DNA from: Aquilaria yunnanensis
Taxonomy: Eukaryota; Streptophyta; Magnoliopsida; Malvales; Thymelaeaceae
Assembly (NCBI GenBank): GCA_039654915.1
Contig: CM077593.1
Coordinates: 116,925,413 to 116,989,412, forward strand
Length of the DNA stretch: 64,000 bases
Direction: 5' to 3'
Each line of letters starts with the position of its first letter. Position 1 is the stretch's first letter. Of the stretch, positions 55,619-64,000 are shown piece by piece. The notes under the pieces were generated by a model. It had not been told where the DNA came from. It was given only the letters and a program-made list of their open reading frames with translations, and made no database searches. The translations under genes and the position numbers were made by a program.

Positions 55619-56140
55619 GATCAAAGTCATGATTACTGTACGTGCTAGCTGTCGCTTTTGAAATTTTCCTCCCCTTTTGGTAATAATGTATCCACTCCTG
55701 ACGTGAACCAAAGTCACGATTACTGTACGTACTAGCTGTCGCTTTTGAAATTTTCCTCCCCTTTTGGTAATAATGTATCCACTCCTGACGTGAACCAAAG
55801 TCACGATTACTGTACGTACTAGCTGTCGCTTTTGAAATTTTCCTCCCCTTTGGCAATAATGTACCCACTCCTGACATAAGATACAGTTATGATTACTGTA
55901 TATAGCTGCCACTTTTTAAAATTTTCCTTCTCTTCCAACAATCACGTACCTACTCCTGACGTAAGCTACAGTAGTGACTACTGTACATGCTAGCAGCTAT
56001 TTTGAAAATTTTCCTCCTCTTTTAACGATAGTGTACCCATACCTGACCAAAGTCATACTCGTGACTACTGTGAATAGCTGGCAATAATGTATCCATTCTT
56101 GAAAATAAAATTATTGCCTTATCTCTTCATCTCTATAAAT
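55619..56140 (+). promoter_or_regulatory. LOG promoter: five-copy ~86-bp array with TGACGT boxes and TATA
   Basis: Units start at 55623, 55710, 55797, 55883, 55968 and (partial) 56049, spacing 87, 87, 86, 85 and 81. Units contain a GATTACTGTAC box and GAAATTTTCCTCC. TGACGT, the core of as-1/TGA-bZIP sites, lies at 55699, 55786 and 55957, with decayed versions in the others. A perfect 19-nt dyad (TACAGTAGT, G, ACTACTGTA) is at 55967-55985. TATAAAT at 56134-56140 lies about 34 bases before the LOG ATG, so the 5' leader would be very short. Confidence 0.65.
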
Positions 56141-56173
56141 ATATCCTCTTTTCTCACAAAGGTAAGGATAGGA

Positions 56174-56803
56174 ATGGAGAAAACCCCAACTCGTAAATCC
56201 CGAAGTATTTGTGTATTTTCTGGGGCTTTTCCTGGAAAAGATGAAGAGTATTTAAAAGCAGCCAACCATTTGGGAAGAGTATTAGCTGAGCGAAAAATAC
56301 ATTTAGTTTATGGAGGAGGTAGTGTCGGATTAATGGGAGGTGTAGCATCAGCAGCATCTCTAGGAGGAAGTCAAGTTCTGGGTATTATCCCTGGACCTCT
56401 GAAATTTATTTCTGGGGGCACGATTGGAGAAGAATTAGTGGTTAAAAATTTGCAAGAGCGTGTGTTACAAATGCTTTTAAATGCTGATGCTTTTATCGCT
56501 CTACCAGGTGGTTTTGGCACATTGGGAGAAGTCTTTCAAATTGCTTCCATGGCCCAACTTAATTTGCATAAGAAACCCATTGGGCTTTTGAATGTTAACA
56601 ATTTCTTTACAGGTCTGATAGCTTTTATGGATTATGCTATGCAGAAGAATTTCATATCAAGAGTGGCACGGCGAATCATAATATCCGCAACAACTGCTGA
56701 AGAATTGCTAGATAAAATACAAGCTTTTGTTCCTGAACCAGATCCAGCAATGATTCAGATAGACTGGACACGACAGTCTTTCCCGACCAGTTCACTCCCA
56801 TAA
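56174..56803 (+). CDS. LOG: LOG: cytokinin riboside 5'-monophosphate phosphoribohydrolase, captured host gene
   Basis: 209 aa, a typical LOG length. LOG enzymes cut ribose 5-phosphate from cytokinin nucleotides and release active free-base cytokinin in the cytosol. Landmarks: SICVFSGAFPGKDEEYLKAA at 11-30, a Rossmann-type nucleotide-binding VYGGGSVGLMGG at 45-56, R96, and PGGFGTLGE at 111-119 with E119; family catalytic residues are an Arg and the Glu of PGGxGTxxE at these spots. AQLNLHKKPIGLLNVNNFF follows. It is clearly a plant-type LOG and intronless, while host LOG genes have several introns, so it was probably acquired through RNA. FSG replaces the usual FCG near the N-terminus. Activity is inferred from intact motifs. 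The start follows family alignment, not the longer frame from 56087. Confidence 0.9.
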   Translation: MEKTPTRKSRSICVFSGAFPGKDEEYLKAANHLGRVLAERKIHLVYGGGSVGLMGGVASAASLGGSQVLGIIPGPLKFISGGTIGEELVVKNLQERVLQMLLNADAFIALPGGFGTLGEVFQIASMAQLNLHKKPIGLLNVNNFFTGLIAFMDYAMQKNFISRVARRIIISATTAEELLDKIQAFVPEPDPAMIQIDWTRQSFPTSSLP

Positions 56804-57366
56804 TGGTCCTCTACTCACCCTGTTGAAGTATTGTGGAAGAAAGAAGCTATCTGATCCGTTTTTCTTGTCCTTTAGTTTTATTATCAGCATTTTCTTTCGC
56901 GTTTCAGTTTTTCTTTTCAGGGAATTTCTTTTTTTTATATATAAGATAGTTTCGTCCATGCTGATATTAAAACCATGCGACAATGCCTTTAGGTTGGAAT
57001 GGCTGAGTAAAGAGTAATTTTTATTACTCTTGAGACGCATCCTATTAGGTCTACTAGGCATAACATTTTGGAGTAGTTAAGCTTTAACCTTATTTGGATG
57101 ACATATCTCACAAGGGAATCTATATTTACTGAAGAAAATATTAGATGAACCTTGGATATTGATTCCAAACATCCGTTCCCTTTACATAATTTGTCAGTGT
57201 TATTGTCATCATCAAGATTCACTCATCTTATCGAAGTTTAAATTTTTGCACTCACCTATTATGAAAATTCACACTTTCGAAGAAAATTATTCCAATTTCA
57301 ATTGCTTTCATATAAATTTCGCTCGAGGTCCTAAGGAAAGCTCTTTAGCCTCAAAATCAAACAATC
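56804..57366. other. Spacer between LOG and tandem repeats, element B
   Basis: About 560 bases, collinear with element A, presumably the LOG 3' untranslated region plus older element sequence. Its end (about 57320-57350) holds a single GAGGTCCTAAGGA..CCTC hairpin that looks like the ancestor of the arrays that follow. Confidence 0.5.
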
Positions 57367-57512
57367 CGGGGTTTTAAGGATGGAACCTTTGCCTCGAGAT
57401 CAATCAATCAATTTGAGGTTTTAAGGATGGAACCTTTGCCTCGACATCAATCAATCAATCCGAGGTTTTAAGGATGGAACCTTTGCCTCGACATCAATCA
57501 TTCAGTCCATCT
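57367..57512 (+). repeat. 47-bp hairpin repeats, element B
   Basis: Three copies with period 47 (GCCTCG at 57391, 57438 and 57485). Each has GAGG..AAGG..CCTT..CCTC stems. The linker (ATCAATCAATCAAT) differs from the A version, which has period 51. Confidence 0.8.
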
Positions 57513-57513
57513 T

Positions 57514-58945
57514 ACAACGATAGAACCTTTCCTATCGTTAGAGGTTCCAAGGACCTTTCCTTAAACCTCAAACAAACAATCAATCATTCAGTCCATCTTA
57601 CAACGATAGAACCTTTCCTATCGTTAGAGGTTCTAAGGACCTTTCCTTAACCTCAAACAAACAATCAATCATTCAGTCCATCTTACAACGATAGAACCTT
57701 TCCTATCGTTAGAGGTTCTAAGGACCTTTCCTTAAACCTCAAACAAACTATCAATCATTCAGTCCATCTTACAACGATAGAACCTTTCCTATCGTTAGAG
57801 GTTCCAAGGACCTTTCCTTAAACCTCAAACAAACAATCAATCATTCAGTCCATCTTACAACGATAGAACCTTTCCTATCGTTAGAGGTTCTAAGGACCTT
57901 TCCTTAACCTCAAACAAACAATCAATCATTCAGTCCATCTTACAACGATAGAACCTTTCCTATCGTTAGAGGTTCTAAGGATCTTTCCTTAAACCTCAAA
58001 CAAACAATCAATCATTCAGTCCATCTTACAACGATAGAACCTTTCCTATCGTTAGAGGTTCCAAGGACCTTTCCTTAAACCTCAAACAAACAATCAATCA
58101 TTCAGTCCATCTTACAACGATAGAACCTTTTCTATCGTTAGAGGTTCCAAGGACCTTTCCTTAAACCTCAAACAAACAATCAATCATTCAGTCCATCTTA
58201 CAACGATAGAACCTTTCCTATCGTTAGAGGTTCTAAGGACCTTTCCTTAAACCTCAAACAAACAATCAATCATTCAGTCCATCTTACAACGATAGAACCT
58301 TTCCTATCGTTAGAGGTTCTAAGGACCTTTCCTTAAACCTCAAACAAACTATCAATCATTCAGTCCATCTTACAACGATAGAACCTTTCCTATCGTTAGA
58401 GGTTCTAAGGATCTTTCCTTAACCTCAAACAAACAATCAATCATTCAGTCCATCTTACAACGATAGAACCTTTCCTATCGTTAGAGGTTCTAAGGATCTT
58501 TCCTTAAACCTCAAACAAACAATCAATCATTCAGTCCATCTTACAACGATAGAACCTTTCCTATCGTTAGAGGTTCTAAGGACCTTTCCTTAAACCTCAA
58601 ACAAACAATCAATCATTCAGTCCATCTTACAACGATAGAACCTTTCCTATCGTTAGAGGTTCTAAGGACCTTTCCTTAAACCTCAAACAAACAATCAATC
58701 ATTCAGTCCATCTTACAACGATAGAACCTTTCCTATCGTTAGAGGTTCTAAGGACCTTTCCTTAAACCTCAAACAAACAATCAATCATTCAGTCCATCTT
58801 ACAACGATAGAACCTTTCCTATCGTTAGAGGTTCTAAGGACCTTTCCTTAACCTCAAACAAACAATCAATCATTCAGTCCATCTTACAACGATAGAACCT
58901 TTCCTATCGTTAGAGGTTCTAAGGACCTTTCCTTAAACCTCAGAG
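57514..58945 (+). repeat. 86-bp hairpin tandem array, element B (about 17 copies)
   Basis: Units of 85-86 bp, nearly identical. Each has stem AACGATAG/CTATCGTT with loop AACCTTTC, then the GAGG..AAGGA..TCCTT..CCTC hairpin, then a CAAACAAACAATCAATCATT linker. Frequent single changes (CTAAGG or CCAAGG; AAACCTC or AACCTC) recur in several units, a sign of unequal exchange within the array. Confidence 0.92.
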
Positions 58946-59034
58946 TTTAGGCGGCGAGAAGGTTTTCAATGCCTAGCTAAGCTGGACGAAATTTGGTAAC
59001 TAACTTTGCATACATCATGTCCCATGAAGCATGC

Positions 59035-59046
59035 AAAGGGGGGCAG
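59035..59046 (+). other. Polypurine tract, element B
   Basis: AAAGGGGGGCAG, ending two bases before the 3' LTR start TGTTGACA, preceded by a T/A-mixed stretch. It is the expected plus-strand priming site. Confidence 0.85.
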
Positions 59047-59047
59047 C

Positions 59048-62000
59048 TGTTGACACCCAATTTCGTCCGGCCATTAAAATAATTTTAAAAAAAAATTAAA
59101 TAAAAAAAATTAAATAAAAAAATGTATTATTATTATTATTGTTATTATTATTACTAAATTTTTTTTTAATTAGTTTAAAATATATATATATATTTTTTTT
59201 AAGATTTGATATATGTGTGTATATGTGTATGTTTGAAAGAAAAAAAGAAAACTCCATAAAAATGACAAAATTTAAAAGTTTGAGGTAAAAATGACAAAAT
59301 TAAGAAGTTTCAGGCAAAATTGACAAATTCTGAAAGTTCCAGGAGCATTTGGCAGTTTGTCACATAAAATTTTGAGCCTGCCGACGTTTTTGGCTCAAAT
59401 TGACAGAAAACGACAAAATTGTCAAAATCAGAAGCTTCAGGAACTTATCCAGAGGCTGAGAGACGTAAAGGACTAAAATTGTCATTTTACCAATTTAAGA
59501 GATAAGTTTGAAATTTTTTATTAATTTATCCGTCCACAGTTCAGCCAAACTCCTTCTATAAATACCCCTCCAAATTCAGTGATGAACACAGAAAAAAATA
59601 GCAAAAAAACTTAGAGCTCCGTTTTAAAAAAAAATAAAATTACAGCCCTTAGCCCCAGCCCTCTTCCCTTCTTCCCCAGAAAGCCAAAACTTTTTTTTCT
59701 TTTCTCTGTTCCGTCTCTCTCTCTCTCTCTCTCTCGCCGTGCCCACCACCGTCGTCCGCCGGCCACCACGCCTCCGCCCAGCCGTCCTGCCGCCGTCGTC
59801 CGGCCGTCCCGCCGCCGTCGCCGTCGTACCCAGCCTGACGTCCGCCGCCGCGCCGTTCCCCTTTTCTTCTTCTCTCCCTGCGCCGGCTGCTGCCCGCCGC
59901 TCCTCCACCGCCCTCCGCTTCGCGCCGTTGCCCCTCCGCCCGTGCTCGCCGTCGCCCTGCGCTTCCGCCCCCACGCCCTTGCGCCCCGTGCCCTCGCCGC
60001 CGCTCGCCTGGCTGCCCCTCCCTCCCCCCACGCCGTCCGTGTCGCGCCTCTTTCCTGGGATTCAAAAACAAAAACTAAAGGGTATAACTCTTGTTTTGTC
60101 TTCTATCTTTTCAATTTCTTTCACTTTGGTCACTAACCTTTTATTTTGTTCTTGCAGAATTAATTCCTAACTATTTTAATTTTTATTTGTTTATTATTGT
60201 TATTATTACTAACCTTTTTTTTTTTTTGTTATTAGCAACTAACAACTAACTTGCTAATTTTTACTAACCTTTATTATTATTGTTGTTAATAATTAATTAA
60301 ATTGTCTAACTTTTATTTTTGTTGTAATTAATTAACTTAATTAAACTTGTCTAACTTTTATTTTTGTTGTAATTAATTAACTTAATTAAACTTGGCTAAC
60401 TTTTATTTTTGTTGTAATTAATTAACTTAATTAAACTTGGCTAACTTTTATTTTTGTTGTAATTAATTAACTTAATTAAACTTGGCTAACTTTTATTTAT
60501 TGTTGTTAATTAATTAACTTAATTAAACTTGGTTAATTTTTATTTATTGTTGTTAATTAATTAACTTAATTAAACTTGGCTAACTTTTATTATTATTGTT
60601 GTTAATAATTAATTAAATTGTCTAACTTTTATTTTTGTTGTAATTAATTAACTTAATTAAACTTGGCTAACTTTTATTTTTGTTGTAATTAATTAACTTA
60701 ATTAAACTTGGCTAACTTTTATTTATTGTTGTTAATTAATTAACTTAATTAAACTTGGCTAATTTTTATTTATTGTTGTTAATTAATTAACTTAATTAAA
60801 CTTGGCTAATTTTTATTTATTGTTGTTAATTAATTAACTTAATTAAACTTGGCTAACTTTTATTTATTGTTGTTAATTAATTAACTTAATTAAACTTGGT
60901 TAATTTTTATTTATTGTTGTTAATTAATTAACTTAATTAAACTTGGCTAACTTTTATTATTGTTGTTAATTAATTAAATTAATTAAATTGTCTAACTTTT
61001 ATTTTTGTTGTAATTAATTAACTTAATTAACTTGACTAACTTTTTATTATTGTTGTTAACCATTAATTTAATTAAACTTGGCTAATTTTTATTATTGTTG
61101 TTAATTAATTTAATCTAACTTTTACTAACCTTTTTTATTGTTATTAATTAACTAATCCAACTAATCTAACTATATTAATTGTGCTAACTTTTATTATTAT
61201 TGTATTATTAAAGTGGATGGCCAAAAAGCCCCACTTTATTAATTGAATTTTTTTATGATTAAAAGATAAAAAAAGGAATTTTATGTGAATAATTTTCTAA
61301 AGGCTAATAAAAATTACTTTTTTTTATTTTGAAACAAAGTTTTTATTCCTTTTAATAAACAAACATAATGAAATAATTCAAAAATAAAATAAATAAATAA
61401 ATAAACATAAAACCATTCTTTTAATACATCTTTAAAATTAATAATTAATGAAATAAAAAAATTTAATTAAAACTCCATGACCAAATGATCCGCCAGGATC
61501 CATGGCTCGGAAATATTTTTAAAATAAAATATATAAATAAATTTTTTTTTTTCTTTATAAAAAATAAAAAAAAAAACTTTAGACTAATATATTAATTATC
61601 TATTAATATATAATTTTTTTAGTTTTCTTTATTAAAAAGAATAAAAAGCGTAAAATTTTTTAGTTAATATTTTTCAATAATATTTTATTTATTTCTTTTA
61701 AAAATATAATTTTTTTTAGTTTTCTTTATTAATAAAAAGAATGAAAAGAATAAAAATTTTGGGTTAATATGTTATTCAGTAATATTTTACTTATTAAAAG
61801 ATATAACTTTTTGTTTCCTTTATAAAAATCTTAATCAAATAATTTCAAAATAATACAAAATAAAACAAAAATAATTGAATTTTCTCTTAAATATTTTTGA
61901 CTTATTGATTAGATATATTTTCAGAAATATAAATTAAAATTAAAAAAAAAAATCTTTCATCAAACAAAGAAGAATATAAAAATAAAAATATCAAGACTTT

Positions 62001-63393
62001 TGTTTTAAAATACATATAAGTTTTCGGTTAAATAATCTTTTATTCCAAAAATAAATTAAATAAATATCAAAACTTTTCTTCTTTTGTTTAAAATTTTTGA
62101 TTCTCTTAATAAAAAAAATAATAATAAAAAAATAATAAAAAATAAAAATTTTTTTAGTTCATGGTATATTGGCTGGAAACTGTCTCGTGCCCGCTTTTGA
62201 GCTGCTTCACCTGGTGAAGAGGGTCTGGCTGAGTAACAACGCCCCGTACCATGATCAAAATTTTTATTTTTAAACTCTTTAATTCTTTTAAATTAACTTC
62301 TTATTAAATAAAAATTAATTATTATTTTTTTTAATTCTTTTATAAATTGAGTAATCCTTTAAAATAATAAATATCTTTCATTAAACAAGAAAAACAAAAA
62401 AAGTAAACAAGAAAAAAAAGAAAGATAAGAAAAATAAAAGAAAGATAAGAAACAAAAATAAAAGAAAGATAAGAAAGAAAAGGAAGATAAAAAAATATAA
62501 AAGAAAAGATAAGATAAGAAAAGAAAGAAAGAAAAGACAAGAAAAATAAAAAAAGATAAGAAAGAAAAATAAAAGAAAGATAAGATAAAGAAAAAAAGGA
62601 AATATAAGAAAAAGAAAAGAAAGATAAAAGAAAGAAAAAGAAAAGCAAAGAAAGAAAGAAAAGAATAAAAAAGAAAGAAAGAAAAGAATAAAAAAGAAAG
62701 AAAAGAAAAGAAATTAAAAGAAATTAAAAAAAAGAAGTAAAAATAAGTAAAAAAAGAAGAAAAAGAAAGAAAGTAAAAAAAGAAGTAAAAAATATAAAGA
62801 TAAATTTTTTAGTTAGTATTAAAAATCATTCATAAACAAAAAGAATTACCATTTAAAAATTAATTTCATAATAATAAGAATTAAATAATTACGATAAATC
62901 AATTTCCATATCCGGATGATCCGGTAGGATCTACGGTTTGGAAAATATCAAACTTTTTAAAATAAACAAATTAAATAAACAGATAAAAATCCATATTTTT
63001 ACAATATGGATAAAATTGTTTAAAATTTCATCAAATTCCGTGTCCAAATGACTCGGCAGAGTCCATGGTTCGGAATCAAAATCTTCCGTGTCCAAATGAC
63101 TCGGCAGAGTCCATGGTTCGGAAGTATAAAATTCTATACAAATTAATTTCCAAAAATCCGCATTCAACTAATTCAGTTAAAATTTCTAGTTTGAAAATTA
63201 ACTGAATTTTTTTTAAGCAAAGTAAAACAAAATTAAAATCAACTAAGGTGCCAATTTTGGGCGCTATAACAATATTGTTTTAGCGTAACCGTACTCCCGA
63301 TCCCCGAACTCTCGCAGACCATATTTTAAGGTATCCAATCGACCTGAGCGAAAACCGATTGGTGGCGACTCCAGAAAACCCGACGTTGCCACA
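59048..63393 (+). mobile_element. 3' LTR of element B (4346 bp)
   Basis: Copy of the 5' LTR at a constant offset of 21491, rising to 21492 after a T-run near 61542-61552. No substitution was noticed by eye. It carries the same TATA box, CCG island, repeats and hairpin modules, and could drive read-through into 63394 onward. Confidence 0.95.
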
Positions 63394-63398
63394 ATGTG
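63394..63398. repeat. Target-site duplication ATGTG, right of element B
   Basis: Pairs with 37552-37556 and confirms that both LTRs belong to a single insertion. Confidence 0.92.
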
Positions 63399-64000
63399 TA
63401 TGAAGCTTCTAAAAAAAAAAAAGAAAAATCTTGTCATGCTAAGTAAAATACACTAGGAGCAGATTAATTGATTAAAGTGGGATTCTTGGGATTTTAGATC
63501 ACAGATTAAAGTTAGATAGCTAGGTATATTCAGTTCCGGACCCACGTGAAAACAATAATCTTTACAGCTAAATCAAATGACATTGGAAGAACATGAGCGC
63601 ATGATAATTACAGTAGAGAAGCCCACTCAAACCGAAAAGCAAAAAGCAAGGCATAGGCTCGCATGCTTGATGCTGCGATCCAAAAATAATTTACCGTTAA
63701 TAGATTGTCGTCTCATTGATATATGAATATATATGAACAACCTCATATTATGTGATTGGTAGAGTTGAGTCTTAACTTGTAGTTCCTGATTTTTTTTTTC
63801 TATTTAATTAGTGGTTGACAGATCAGATAAAAAAGTGAATATAAAAACGTTGAAACATTTGTATTTAAATTTAAGATTAAGAAAAAAAATATTTTTGCAA
63901 TATTTTTACATTTATCCTTATAGTTTAAGAAAGATGAAGAAAGTGACTATTAAAATGATAATTTAAAGATAATTTGATTAATTAATTTACTAAATATGAA
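63399..64000. other. Host intergenic DNA right of element B
   Basis: About 600 bases of AT-rich sequence without an ORF, hairpin or transposon end that I can support. Confidence 0.5.

Larger units (their letters stand above)
37557..63393 (+). mobile_element. Element B: complete 25.8-kb Tat/Ogre-like LTR retrotransposon with captured genes
   Basis: TG...CA-bounded LTRs of 4345 and 4346 bp, PBS after the 5' LTR, polypurine tract before the 3' LTR, and an ATGTG target duplication. All retroviral-type genes are intact. Membership of the Tat branch (Ogre-like) follows from the separate ORF1 before gag, the second RNase H domain in Pol, the gag-pro/pol intron, the large size and the tandem repeats in the 3' part. 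The 7.4 kb between pol and the 3' LTR hold four CRP genes, LOG and hairpin arrays, which are not retrotransposon genes. Confidence 0.97.

Noticed and set aside
56158..56166. Perfect-looking splice donor AAGGTAAGG before the LOG start in element B
   Set aside because: Element A has a changed sequence there (AAGGATAAGG), and no acceptor arrangement makes sense with the downstream ORF.
56087..56173. 29-residue hydrophobic N-terminal extension of LOG (possible signal peptide)
   Set aside because: It overlaps the TATA box and lies upstream of the likely transcription start; LOG proteins are cytosolic and begin near the chosen Met.

Overview
The window comes from a plant nuclear genome, most likely a eudicot. 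It is AT-rich, holds no supportable host gene, and consists almost entirely of transposable elements: two giant Ty3/gypsy LTR retrotransposons of the Tat/Ogre type, a dead LINE, a CACTA element, several MITEs, and long AT-rich or simple-sequence stretches. I cannot name the species.

Layout. Element A (minus strand, 21065 down to beyond position 1) and element B (plus strand, 37557-63393, about 25.8 kb) belong to the same family and face away from each other, about 16.5 kb apart. B is complete: 5' LTR 37557-41901, primer-binding site, ORF1, gag-pro, pol, four tandem cysteine-rich-protein genes, a LOG gene, hairpin-rich tandem repeats, polypurine tract, 3' LTR 59048-63393, with a 5-bp target duplication ATGTG on both sides. 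Its LTRs differ in length by one base in a homopolymer, so the insertion is very young. A has the same order, and its 3' LTR lies outside the window. The host stretch 21066-37551 carries a Stowaway MITE (21387-21621), AT-rich low-complexity DNA (22430-24070), a decayed LINE (about 24100-28793), MITE-like inverted-repeat elements, and a non-autonomous CACTA element (33939-34973) with TTG target duplications.

The notable system is the cargo. Besides retrotransposon genes (ORF1 with a DUF7745/plant-mobile-like region and coiled coil; Gag plus aspartic protease and G-patch; Pol with RT, two RNase H domains and integrase), each element carries two kinds of captured genes downstream of pol. One is a tandem family of four 182-aa proteins with an arginine/lysine-rich stretch followed by a C-X2-C-X4-C-X3-C finger, resembling the 3'-proximal cysteine-rich nucleic-acid-binding proteins of carlaviruses and relatives (known as silencing suppressors, in one case a transcription factor). 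The other is an intact, intronless LOG gene, the cytokinin-activating phosphoribohydrolase. CRP copies 2-4 and LOG each have their own TATA box, so they look like separately promoted cassettes rather than parts of the polyprotein. Inferred model: a mobile element that carries a virus-like regulator or suppressor plus a growth-hormone activator, which could change the state of the host cell in favour of transposition.

Expression logic seen in sequence: gag-pro and pol are separate ORFs, but removal of a GT-AG intron (201 nt in B, 203 nt in A) joins them in frame in both copies. The LTRs contain four hairpin modules with compensatory changes, a CT/CCG-rich hypervariable island just after the TATA box, and a possible short 5'-leader intron. 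All similarity statements rest on reading by eye and remembered family motifs; no database search was run.
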